DNA from: Croceitalea rosinachiae
Lineage (GTDB): Bacteria > Bacteroidota > Bacteroidia > Flavobacteriales > Flavobacteriaceae
NCBI RefSeq assembly: GCF_031846445.1
Contig: NZ_JAVRHR010000002.1
Location: forward strand, 434,001-498,000
Reading direction: 5' to 3'
Length of the DNA: 64,000 nucleotides
Below the pieces are notes generated by a model, which saw only the letters and a program-made list of their open reading frames with translations, made no database searches and was not told the origin of the DNA. Both the position numbers and the translations under genes were made by a program. Numbering within the stretch: position 1 is the stretch's first letter; every line of letters starts with the position of its first letter. This document shows positions 17,120 to 25,234 of the stretch, in pieces.

Positions 17120-18547
17120 TTAATTCTGTCCAATTGGTGGAGGGCCATCAATCATAGGCTCGTACACCTCGTCACCTTTGCGTTCTTTGAATTCTTCCGT
17201 GACTTTATCAATTAACTTTTGATTTTCAAACAAATCTACCATGGTCATTGCCATGGCCTTAGATGCGTAGACCATGCCTTTATGACCAATACTCATGCCA
17301 CCGCAGGCTACAACGGCCCAAGAGTGCCAGGGGGTGTCTTTTGGAGCCACAGTTGCACTTAAATTGATATTAGGCACATTCCAACTGACATCTCCAACAT
17401 CAGTTGACCCACCTCCCGGAGTTTCTAAAGTTTCTCTTAGTGGTCGAATACTACTGTCCATACCAACTTCTTCTTTGCCAGTAGCTTTTTGAATAGCCTT
17501 ACCAAAAGTAGTTTCTTCATCGGTATACGTAATTGGGCCTAATAATTCTATATTCTGCTGCATGATTTCACCACCAGAACGATTTACCAAAGTCTCATAG
17601 ATACCGGATACCAAAGAGATTTTATAATCTACGTTTGCCATAATGGCGGCACCTTCTGCCATTGCCTTTACTCGTTCATAGGTTGGTAACATTACTTTTC
17701 TTTTAGGATCCCGAACACGAACCCAAAGTTTTGCATAGTCTGGAACTACATTAACTACTTGTCCACCATCTTGGATATGGTAATGAATTCGTGAACTTGG
17801 CAGGATATGTTCACGGTAATAATTGATTCCCGTTGTATATATTTCTAGAGCATCGGAAGCACTTCTCCCATTCCATGGATCTGCTGAAGCATGGGCCGCT
17901 TGTCCATAAAATTCGACAATAAAATCTATCAGCGAAAGACCACTTTGCACATCCGCCTCAATGTTAGCGCCTGGGTGCCAGCTGATATTTACGTCAACAT
18001 CATCCCAAAGTCCAGCTTTTACCATCCATACCTTGGCAAAATACTTTTCCTCTGCTGGTGTCCCCAAGAATTTTACTGTGCCCTTTATTTTTCCTGCATC
18101 CATCAATTCTTTAATAGCGATGGCAGACCCCAAACTTGCTGTGCCAAACATATTATGTCCGCATCCATGACCCGGTGCATCTGGAGTTAATGGTTCTTTT
18201 ATGGGACTTGTCTTTTGAGAAAGGCCCGGCAAAGCATCAAACTCACCAAGGATACTTATAACCGGACTTCCGGAACCATAAGTTGCTGTAAATGCCGTTG
18301 GAATTTCGGCTACAGCTCTTGTTACCATCATGCCATTTTTTTCAGCGTAATCTGCCAAAATTCGGGAAGATTCACTTTCATTGAAAGCAGTTTCGGCTAA
18401 AGCCCAAATAGAATCACTGATTTTAATAAGTTCAGCTTTGTGTTTTTCTACTGAAGCTATTACCGCTTTCTTATTGGAACTGATTTTTTGTGCTGTTACT
18501 CCAAATGCAGACAAAATGCAGAGGATGAGTAGTATTCGATTTTTCAT
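17120..18547 (-). CDS. Exported M20-family amidohydrolase (AbgB-like)
   Basis: The 475-residue protein has a signal peptide (1-20, ending VTAQ) and a single M20 peptidase/amidohydrolase domain. Visible features are FDALPGL (about 103-109), the metal-site pattern GHGCGHNMFG (about 126-135), PAEEKYFAKVWM, SWHPGAN, and the dimerisation segment with GQAAHASADPWNGRSA. The pattern is closest to aminobenzoyl-glutamate utilisation protein B. It should hydrolyse an amide outside the cytoplasm; the substrate is unknown. The downstream small gene starts 15 bases after its... upstream neighbour in transcription order is this gene, so read-through is likely. Confidence 0.9.
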   Translation of the reverse strand: MKNRILLILCILSAFGVTAQKISSNKKAVIASVEKHKAELIKISDSIWALAETAFNESESSRILADYAEKNGMMVTRAVAEIPTAFTATYGSGSPVISILGEFDALPGLSQKTSPIKEPLTPDAPGHGCGHNMFGTASLGSAIAIKELMDAGKIKGTVKFLGTPAEEKYFAKVWMVKAGLWDDVDVNISWHPGANIEADVQSGLSLIDFIVEFYGQAAHASADPWNGRSASDALEIYTTGINYYREHILPSSRIHYHIQDGGQVVNVVPDYAKLWVRVRDPKRKVMLPTYERVKAMAEGAAIMANVDYKISLVSGIYETLVNRSGGEIMQQNIELLGPITYTDEETTFGKAIQKATGKEEVGMDSSIRPLRETLETPGGGSTDVGDVSWNVPNINLSATVAPKDTPWHSWAVVACGGMSIGHKGMVYASKAMAMTMVDLFENQKLIDKVTEEFKERKGDEVYEPMIDGPPPIGQN

Positions 18548-18601
18548 TTTAAAAGGATTGAGTTAGTTCTAAAATAGAATCTCTAAAATACTGAAAAAGA
18601 A

Positions 18602-19906
18602 TTAGCCGACGGCTTCTTTATATACTTTCAAACAGCGTTCCCGTGCCATTTTATGGTCAACCATCATAGTAGGGTACGTAAGTTCTTGTAATTCTGGCAC
18701 CCAAGTATTAATATATTCTTTATGCTTATCGAATTTTTCAACTTGCGTTATCGGGTTGAAAATTCTAAAATATGGAGCTGCATCAACACCAGCGCCAGCT
18801 GCCCATTGCCAATTACCTATATTGCTCGATAGCTCAAAATCCAATAACCTTTCTGCGAAATAAGCTTCGCCCCATCGCCAATCAATCAATAAATGCTTAC
18901 ATAAAAAACTGGCCACCAGCATGCGAACGCGGTTGTGCATATATCCCGTTGTATTAAGTTCACGCATTCCTGCATCCACCAGAGCATAGCCCGTTTGTCC
19001 GCTTTTCCATTTTTTAAAATCATCTTCATTATTCCTCCATTGAATTCTGTCGTACTTTGGCCTAAAGGCTTTGTTGACAGTATAAGGGAAGTGCCATAGA
19101 ATCTGCATAAAGAATTCTCGCCAAATGAGTTCGTTCCAAAAAACTTCATTCTCTTCTTCAATGGCTTTTTTTACCATTTTTCTGATGGATACCGTGCCAA
19201 AACGTAAATGCGGTCCTAAACTAGAAGTGCCATTTTTCTTTGCCGGATAATTTCGAGTGGCCTCGTATTGTTGAATCAGGTCTTTGGTTACGATATAAGG
19301 TTTTACTTTAATTTTTGAGGGTTCAAAACCTAAATCTCTTAAAGAACAATTTGGTGCGTCAATATCAGGCACAAAATTGTTGAAGTGTATTTTGTAGTCA
19401 ATAAGGTTTATAGATGGGTTAAAAAGTTCTTTCCATTTGTTTTTATACGGTGTATATACTACATAAGGGTTGCCATCACCTTTAACCACTTCATTTTTTT
19501 CAAAAATAACTTGGTCTTTAAAAGTTTTAAAACCAATAGCACGTTCAGATAAAAACGTCGCTATTTCTTGGTCTCTTTTAATAGCGTAAGGCTCATAATC
19601 ATGATTGGTAAATACATTTATTACACTATTACTTTCAATAAGCTTTTTGAAAACTTCTAAAGGCTTTCCACGATATAGACCAATGCTACTATTGGATTTT
19701 GTTTTTAATTGATTTTGTAATTCTTGAAGGGTTTTATGTAAAAAAGACAATCGCGCGTCATCTTTTGGTAGTCTTTCCAGAATCTCGGAGTCAAAAATAA
19801 AAATTGGGAGTAAAGGAACATCTGTATTTATAGCATGATACAGACCAACATTATCTTCAAGACGTAAATCGCGTCTAAACCAAAAAACATTGATTTTTTT
19901 TGACAT
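18602..19906 (-). CDS. phrB: Deoxyribodipyrimidine photolyase / cryptochrome
   Basis: From the ATG at 19906 the protein has 434 residues. The N-terminal Rossmann domain opens with VFWFRRDLRLEDN, and the C-terminal FAD domain contains ELIWREFFMQI, TGYMHNRVRMLVASFL and the photolyase fingerprint SSNIGNWQWAAGAGVDAAPYF, shown here in part. It repairs cyclobutane pyrimidine dimers with light. The start codon shares its A with the TAA of the upstream SDR gene (TAATG), so the two are translationally coupled. A 20-residue extension in the same frame lies inside the SDR gene and is rejected. Confidence 0.93.
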   Translation of the reverse strand: MSKKINVFWFRRDLRLEDNVGLYHAINTDVPLLPIFIFDSEILERLPKDDARLSFLHKTLQELQNQLKTKSNSSIGLYRGKPLEVFKKLIESNSVINVFTNHDYEPYAIKRDQEIATFLSERAIGFKTFKDQVIFEKNEVVKGDGNPYVVYTPYKNKWKELFNPSINLIDYKIHFNNFVPDIDAPNCSLRDLGFEPSKIKVKPYIVTKDLIQQYEATRNYPAKKNGTSSLGPHLRFGTVSIRKMVKKAIEEENEVFWNELIWREFFMQILWHFPYTVNKAFRPKYDRIQWRNNEDDFKKWKSGQTGYALVDAGMRELNTTGYMHNRVRMLVASFLCKHLLIDWRWGEAYFAERLLDFELSSNIGNWQWAAGAGVDAAPYFRIFNPITQVEKFDKHKEYINTWVPELQELTYPTMMVDHKMARERCLKVYKEAVG

Positions 19907-20598
19907 TATGAAACATTCAAGGTAGACATTCCTCCATCTAGACCAACAATTTGCCCTGTCATCCAACTACTCTTCTCGCTTAGCAGAAAAACAGCAATAT
20001 TTGAAATATCTTCAGCATTACCTACTCTCTTCAGCGGATGCCTTTCAGACATCATGCCCTTTTTTTTGTCATTACTCAATAATCTTTTTGCTAAGGGAGT
20101 ATCTACTAAAGAAGGGGCTATACAATTAACTCGAATTTTTGGTGCAAATTCTGCTGCTAAAGACTTAGAAAAACCTTCAATAGCACCTTTTGCCGAGGCC
20201 ACACTAGTATGAAAGGGCATACCGATACCAACCGCAACAGTACTGAAGAAAACCATACTAGATCCCTCCGTCATTCTGGGCATAATGGTTTTGACTACCC
20301 TCACTAAAGAGAAAAAATTAAGTTCCATTTCGTCTTTAAAAATATCTAATGATAACATTTTTAAAGGTTTTAGATTTATACTGCCAGGGCAATAAGCAAA
20401 TCCATGAATTTCATCAGGTAGTTGTGATTCATCTAAGGTGTCCGTAGTAGCATCAAATGGAATGTAGTTTACATCTAAATTGTAAAGTTTCTCATTAGTT
20501 CTAGAAGCTATATAAACAGTATTGTTATTGTGTAATGCCTTCGCCATTTCAAATCCAACACCATGAGAGCCACCTATAAGTAATATGTTTTTGTTCAT
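19906..20598 (-). CDS. SDR-family protein lacking the catalytic tyrosine
   Basis: The 230-residue Rossmann protein has the nucleotide motif IGGSHGVG (8-15) and the closing SWMTGQIVGLDGGMS typical of classical short-chain dehydrogenases. At the active site Ser119 and Lys137 are kept, but the YxxxK tyrosine is replaced by Val133 (TSVASAKGA). It may therefore bind NAD(P) without standard oxidoreductase chemistry. From memory a subfamily with this HxSVAxAK pattern exists. It sits between an SRPBCC gene (1-base gap) and the photolyase gene (1-base overlap). Confidence 0.88.
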   Translation of the reverse strand: MNKNILLIGGSHGVGFEMAKALHNNNTVYIASRTNEKLYNLDVNYIPFDATTDTLDESQLPDEIHGFAYCPGSINLKPLKMLSLDIFKDEMELNFFSLVRVVKTIMPRMTEGSSMVFFSTVAVGIGMPFHTSVASAKGAIEGFSKSLAAEFAPKIRVNCIAPSLVDTPLAKRLLSNDKKKGMMSERHPLKRVGNAEDISNIAVFLLSEKSSWMTGQIVGLDGGMSTLNVS

Positions 20599-20599
20599 T

Positions 20600-21097
20600 T
20601 TAAATTGATATGAATTCTAAACTATTTTCATGATTTTCCATAATCCCAAAGAGCTCATTCAATTTGATTTCGCGATATTGAAAAATCTGATTGAGTTGCT
20701 TTTTAACCAAAAGAGGGTGTGCTAATTGACCCAATACCCCAAAAGGAATTTTATAATCGATGACATCTTCCATTTCAACACCGCCTTGAATTTCTTTTAT
20801 AAAATGCTTGTGATGCCAAAGAGCGTAGGGACCGAAACGCTGCTCATCAACAAAGTATTCCCCTTCTTTAACATGCGTAATTTCAGTGACCCATTTCGTA
20901 GAATAGCCTGGAAAAGGTTTTACAATGTATTGTATGATTTGACCTTGAAACATTGGTCTATCCGCACCAGAAAGAATATTAAACCCCATATGGTCCGGTG
21001 TAATCACTTTTAAATTTTTCGGATCAGAAAGAAAGTCCCAAGCCTCTTTCTTGGAAATAGGGAATGCTTGTTTAGCTTTGAGCTGATATAACTTCAT
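20600..21097 (-). CDS. SRPBCC (START-like) family protein
   Basis: The 165-residue protein opens with LKAKQAFPISKKEAWDFLSDPKNL, the typical first strand and helix of the SRPBCC ligand-binding fold, and ends in a long helix. It contains FVDEQRFGPYALWHHKH, a pattern I associate with the subfamily linked to photolyase or lipid genes. It has no signal peptide. It is first in a three-gene operon with the SDR and photolyase genes, behind a promoter with an inverted repeat. The ligand is unknown. Confidence 0.88.
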   Translation of the reverse strand: MKLYQLKAKQAFPISKKEAWDFLSDPKNLKVITPDHMGFNILSGADRPMFQGQIIQYIVKPFPGYSTKWVTEITHVKEGEYFVDEQRFGPYALWHHKHFIKEIQGGVEMEDVIDYKIPFGVLGQLAHPLLVKKQLNQIFQYREIKLNELFGIMENHENSLEFISI

Positions 21098-21110
21098 ACA
21101 ATCGTTTTAG

Positions 21111-21159
21111 CAAAGATATAAGCATTATTGTTTAATAAAAAAAAATAAAAGTTAAACAA
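21111..21159 (-). promoter_or_regulatory. Promoter and candidate operator of the photolyase operon
   Basis: The minus strand reads TATCTTTG at 21111-21118, an exact -7 box 13 bases before the SRPBCC ATG. Upstream lies a perfect 8-bp inverted repeat, TTGTTTAA/TTAAACAA (21128-21135 and 21152-21159, 16-base spacer), covering the -33 region, which itself lacks a TTG. This is the placement expected for a regulator that controls the promoter. A MerR-type light sensor is a guess from the photolyase context. Confidence 0.5.
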
Positions 21160-21275
21160 AATAAAAGATGAAGTGATGTGTATGTTCTGATTACGTCGTT
21201 TAAAAGTTGAGTTTAACCAAGTTTTGAGATAATTTCTAAATTTCGTTGTTATTTTAAACATCGAAAATCAAGTAT

Positions 21276-22421
21276 TTGAAAACTCAAATTTGGATATTAC
21301 TTTTAATTTGTGCCAACATGGGTTGGTCTCAAACAGATATTACTGAAGTGGGAGCATTGCCTCAGCAAGTTTTTGAAACTTCGGGGTTGTTATCTTACAA
21401 TGGCAAATTAATTACACATAATGATTCTGGCAATGCCCCAGAGTTATATGAAATTGATGTAAATACATTAGAAATCACAAGAACGGTAACCATTACCAAT
21501 GTTGATAATATCGATTGGGAAGATATAGCCCAAGATAATAACTATATCTATATAGGCGATTTTGGTAATAATAATGGTGACCGGCAAGATTTAAGCATTC
21601 TTAAAATTGCAAAGTCAGACTACAATAATAATGATACTGTAACTGCGGAAACTATTGACTTTATTTACGAAGACCAAACTAATTTTATTACTACTGAGAA
21701 TAGTGATTTTGATGCTGAGGCGCTTTTTGTTTTTGGGGATGAATTAATTATTTTGACTAAACAGTGGCAACAACAGGGGACAACGGCTTACAAAGTGCCT
21801 AATTTGTCAGGTGCTTTTTTAGCGGAACGAATGGATTCTTACCAGGTAGATGGGTTGGTTACAGGCGCTTACTTTAATGAAAATACCAATCTATTATCGT
21901 TAGTTGGGTATTCCCAATTCCTGTTCCCATTTTATGCCTTAATAGAAAATGTTGATAGTAACACTATTTTTAGCGGAAATAAAATAAAAAGTAATTTGTC
22001 AATAGGTCAAGCACAAGTCGAGGCAATAACTCTCATAGACTCAAATCAATTTTATATTAGCTCTGAAGAGTTTTCTAATCCTCCTCTTGTAAACTCATCA
22101 TCAAGACTTTTCACTTTCACGTTGGATAATGAGGTAGAAGAAAATCCATCTGAAGATAACCCTATTGAAGAAAGCCCAATTGACGAAGAATTATTGGCAT
22201 ATAAAACCTTTGGTTCACAAAATCTTAATTATAGATTGAATACCGAACGACCAATCACAGGAATGGGAATTTTTGATATTTCTGGTAGAATGGTCTCCTA
22301 TGTTCCGCTAGAAGAACTAAGTACAGCCCCAATCGATATTTCTATATATAATCAATCAATTTATTACCTGACTTTCTTTCTGATCGATGATGCTATTTCG
22401 GTCCCATTTTTTAGGGACTAA
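21276..22421 (+). CDS. Secreted beta-propeller-like protein with T9SS-type C-terminal domain
   Basis: The 381-residue protein has a signal peptide ending MGWSQ and a beta-rich region (about 20-280) with propeller-like strands such as ITHNDSGNAPELYEID and DWEDIAQDNNYIYIGDF. An acidic, proline-containing linker follows at about 288-305 (EENPSEDNP). The last 75 residues resemble a type A sorting domain of the type IX secretion system (GMGIFDISGRMV ... PIDISIYNQSIYYLTF). It is probably exported to the cell surface. The start is a TTG; no ATG precedes the signal peptide. Confidence 0.78.
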   Translation: MKTQIWILLLICANMGWSQTDITEVGALPQQVFETSGLLSYNGKLITHNDSGNAPELYEIDVNTLEITRTVTITNVDNIDWEDIAQDNNYIYIGDFGNNNGDRQDLSILKIAKSDYNNNDTVTAETIDFIYEDQTNFITTENSDFDAEALFVFGDELIILTKQWQQQGTTAYKVPNLSGAFLAERMDSYQVDGLVTGAYFNENTNLLSLVGYSQFLFPFYALIENVDSNTIFSGNKIKSNLSIGQAQVEAITLIDSNQFYISSEEFSNPPLVNSSSRLFTFTLDNEVEENPSEDNPIEESPIDEELLAYKTFGSQNLNYRLNTERPITGMGIFDISGRMVSYVPLEELSTAPIDISIYNQSIYYLTFFLIDDAISVPFFRD

Positions 22422-22468
22422 CTACTTTCTTTAGGTATTCCTTAACATATGGAGCATCTCTTTATATT

Positions 22469-22476
22469 TAGCTTTG
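22469..22476 (+). promoter_or_regulatory. -7 box of the DUF2911 gene
   Basis: TAGCTTTG matches TAnnTTTG exactly and lies 32 bases before the ATG at 22509. No good -33 element is seen. Confidence 0.5.
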
Positions 22477-22508
22477 CGGGACTTATCAATTATTAAAAAA
22501 CACTTACA

Positions 22509-23354
22509 ATGAAAAAATTAGCTTTATTTACAATGGCTGTATTGTTTAGCTTTACCTTAGGAGCACAGATACAGACACCACAACCAAGTCCTGCGGCAAA
22601 AATTTGGCAGACTGTTGGCTTAACGGAAGTTACCGTAGATTATTCTAGACCATCTATGCGCGGTAGAACGATTTTCGGAGATTTAGTTCCCTTTGATGCT
22701 TTATGGAGAACCGGGGCAAATGCTTATACTAAAATCAGTTTTGACAAAGATGTCGCTATTGCTAACCAGGCGGTAAAAGCGGGTACCTATTCGGTATTTA
22801 CCAAGCCAGGAAAGACTACATGGGAAGTATTCTTTTACACGGATACCGAAGGTGGCGGTACCCCAGCGGAATGGGATGATAGTAAAGTTGTGGCGAAGAC
22901 AACTGTACCGGCTCTGTCTATGGAAATGCCTGTGGAAACATTTACGATTACTATTGATGATGTCACTAGCAATAGTGCAAATCTTGGAATTCTTTGGGAG
23001 AATACTTATGTGGGAATTCCCTTTGCTGTATCTACTGATACCGAAGTAGTTCAAAATATTGAAAAAGTAATGTCTGGTCCGAGTGCTGGAGATTATTACA
23101 CTGCTGCTGTATACTATTCAAGCGAGGGAAAAGATATTGCTAAAGCCAAAGAATGGATGGATAAAGCGATATCTATGACTGAAAACCCAAGATTCTGGCA
23201 GCTAAGACAGCAGTCATTAATTTTGGCTAAAGCAGGAGATAAAGCAGGTGCAATAGCCACAGCAAAAAAATCTTTAGCAGGAGCGGAAGAAGCTGGAAAT
23301 ATGGACTATGTTAAAATGAATAAAGATTCTCTTAAAGAATGGGGGGGAATGTAA
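22509..23354 (+). CDS. Exported DUF2911 protein with C-terminal helical repeat
   Basis: The 281-residue protein has a signal peptide ending LGAQ. Residues about 25-180 match the DUF2911 pattern: VDYSRPSMRGRTIFG, PFDALWRTGANAYTKI and AGTYSVFTKPG. A TPR-like helical pair follows (about 195-275, AKEWMDKAISM and AGAIATAKKSL). Such proteins are frequent in Bacteroidota and their function is unknown. A strong terminator follows 24 bases after the stop. Confidence 0.9.
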   Translation: MKKLALFTMAVLFSFTLGAQIQTPQPSPAAKIWQTVGLTEVTVDYSRPSMRGRTIFGDLVPFDALWRTGANAYTKISFDKDVAIANQAVKAGTYSVFTKPGKTTWEVFFYTDTEGGGTPAEWDDSKVVAKTTVPALSMEMPVETFTITIDDVTSNSANLGILWENTYVGIPFAVSTDTEVVQNIEKVMSGPSAGDYYTAAVYYSSEGKDIAKAKEWMDKAISMTENPRFWQLRQQSLILAKAGDKAGAIATAKKSLAGAEEAGNMDYVKMNKDSLKEWGGM

Positions 23355-23378
23355 TAAAAAGTAAAAAAGATATTTTGA

Positions 23379-23404
23379 CCCTGATGGCAACATCAGGGTT
23401 TTTT
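23379..23404 (+). terminator. Intrinsic terminator of the DUF2911 gene
   Basis: CCCTGATG-GCAA-CATCAGGG forms a perfect 8-bp stem with a GNRA-type tetraloop, followed by six T (23399-23404). The T-tract overlaps the stop codon of the convergent symporter gene. Confidence 0.92.
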
Positions 23405-25109
23405 ATGCTTTAATCGGAGGGTTGCCTAAGGTTCTATCCAAACCTTCGAGAAGAATTGCAAGCAGTATGACCAAGCCACAGCCAAAGGCGTTCAGCCATA
23501 GATAAGACATCCATTCTTGACTCCATCCTAATATAACAATAGCTTGTGTGACCAAGGCAGCAATAAAGACTGCATTGCCCTTAACAAACTTAAAAAAGAA
23601 GGCTAAAAGAAATATACCAAGTACATTGCCATAAAATATAGAACCGATAATGTTAACCAATTGAATTAGATTATCAAATAAATTAGCAACGCAAGCTATA
23701 AGAATAGCGATGATACCCCACAAGAACGTAAACCATTTAGTAGCAACTACGTAGTGTTTTTGGGTAAACTGACCTGTTTTGTTTCTTTTGTACAAGTCTA
23801 AAGCGGTAATGGTTCCCAAAGCATTTAATTCAGAAGCTGTGGATGACATGGCAGCAGATAAAATAACTGCTAACAAAAGCCCAATTAGGCCTCTAGGCAA
23901 ATTATTCAATATAAAATGGATAAATACGTAGTCTTTATCATTGGTTTCTGCACTCTTGCTCGCCTCGCTAATTAAAGTCTTTGCAGCATCACGATTAATA
24001 CGTTCCTCCTTGTTGACCTGTACTACATTAAGCTTTGCCTGTTCAATAGCATTATAATCTTTTAGCTTGAGTGCCTCTGAATAGTCATTTTGAGCCATGC
24101 GTTTTTGTTGTTCCAACTCTAAATGACCTTCTTCCAATGATTTATAATCTTGAGCATATTCGGATAATAATACAGCTTCCGTTGCGGCAGGATTAAAATT
24201 TAATGGAGATGCATTGTATTGATAAAATACAAATACCATAACCCCAACTAACAGAATAAAAAACTGCATCGGAATTTTTAAGAGACCATTAAAAATAAGT
24301 CCTAATTGACTTTCTCGAACTGATTTTCCGGATAAATAACGTTGTACTTGGCTCTGATCTGTACCAAAATAGGCTAGGGCTAGAAAAAAGCCACCTGTAA
24401 TACCACTCCAGAACGTGTATCGATTTTTGGTGTCAAAATCAAAGTTCAAAATAGTAAGCTTTTCATTCGCACCGGCAATTTTCAATGCTTCCCCAAAAGA
24501 AATGTCTGCAGGTAAACTTCCTAATATAAAAAAGAAAGCAAAGAACATTCCTATCATTATAATGAACATTTGCTGCTTTTGCGTAACACTTACCGCTTTG
24601 GTACCACCAGAAACAGTATAGATAATGACTAAAGCACCAATTATGATGTTTAGAGTCCTTAAATCCCACCCTAAAACTGCTGAAAGAATAATTGACGGAG
24701 CAAAAATCGTAATACCAGCAGCAAGCCCTCTTTGAATTAAAAAAAGAACTGCTGTAAGCGTTCTAGTTTTGAGGTCAAATCGTTTTTCTAAAAGCTCATA
24801 GGCAGTGAATACTTTTAGTTTGTGATATATAGGAATGAATACAGCGCAAATGACAATCATCGCAATAGGTAAGCCAAAGTAGAACTGAACAAAGCCCATA
24901 CCATCATGAAAAGCTTGACCAGGCGTTGATAAAAATGTAATTGCACTTGCTTGAGTTGCCATTACAGAGAGACCAATTGTCCACCATTTTGCATCACTAC
25001 CACCTCTAACATAATCATCAACACTTGTGCTTCCTTTGGTTTTCCAAACCCCAAAACCTACAATAAAAAATAGCGTTCCGCCTAGGACAATCCAATCTAA
25101 TAACGCCAT
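23403..25109 (-). CDS. Sodium:solute symporter (SSS family)
   Basis: The 568-residue protein has about 13-14 hydrophobic helices and the SSS hallmarks: GLSVMATQASAITFLSTPG in the first core helices, GGTKAVSVTQKQQMFIIM, and SSTASELNALGTITALDLY, the sodium-site region. A charged, coiled-coil-like insert of about 80 residues (about 320-400, LEEGHLELEQQKRMAQND) separates two helices. It lies last in an operon behind a 39-residue membrane protein (5-base gap) and an exported PIG-L deacetylase. A sugar or other product of that enzyme is a possible substrate. Confidence 0.92.
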   Translation of the reverse strand: MALLDWIVLGGTLFFIVGFGVWKTKGSTSVDDYVRGGSDAKWWTIGLSVMATQASAITFLSTPGQAFHDGMGFVQFYFGLPIAMIVICAVFIPIYHKLKVFTAYELLEKRFDLKTRTLTAVLFLIQRGLAAGITIFAPSIILSAVLGWDLRTLNIIIGALVIIYTVSGGTKAVSVTQKQQMFIIMIGMFFAFFFILGSLPADISFGEALKIAGANEKLTILNFDFDTKNRYTFWSGITGGFFLALAYFGTDQSQVQRYLSGKSVRESQLGLIFNGLLKIPMQFFILLVGVMVFVFYQYNASPLNFNPAATEAVLLSEYAQDYKSLEEGHLELEQQKRMAQNDYSEALKLKDYNAIEQAKLNVVQVNKEERINRDAAKTLISEASKSAETNDKDYVFIHFILNNLPRGLIGLLLAVILSAAMSSTASELNALGTITALDLYKRNKTGQFTQKHYVVATKWFTFLWGIIAILIACVANLFDNLIQLVNIIGSIFYGNVLGIFLLAFFFKFVKGNAVFIAALVTQAIVILGWSQEWMSYLWLNAFGCGLVILLAILLEGLDRTLGNPPIKA

Positions 25110-25114
25110 GATTT

Positions 25115-25234
25115 TTATATGTTAGCTTTCATAATGTATAGGAAGAGAAGAATGTATATGGTGTTCAAAATGAGTACCAAAGAATATTCTTTTTTCCAAA
25201 CAAAACTATTTTCTGAACTATCCTTTGATCTCAT
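25115..25234 (-). CDS. 39-residue single-span membrane protein between deacetylase and symporter
   Basis: A frame from ATG 25234 to TAA at 25115-25117 encodes 39 residues. A short polar N-terminus ending in FVWKKEYS leads into one hydrophobic helix LVLILNTIYILLFLYIM and a short tail. It overlaps the end of the PIG-L gene by 17 bases and ends 5 bases before the symporter ATG. This spacing favours a real, co-translated gene. Small partners are known for some SSS transporters (YjcH-ActP, YhdT-PanF, DUF4212); whether this belongs to such a family is unknown. Confidence 0.65.
   Translation of the reverse strand: MRSKDSSENSFVWKKEYSLVLILNTIYILLFLYIMKANI

Noticed and set aside
19907..19966. 20-residue extension of the photolyase
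   Set aside because: It is encoded inside the upstream SDR gene, and the photolyase N-terminus aligns from ATG 19906.
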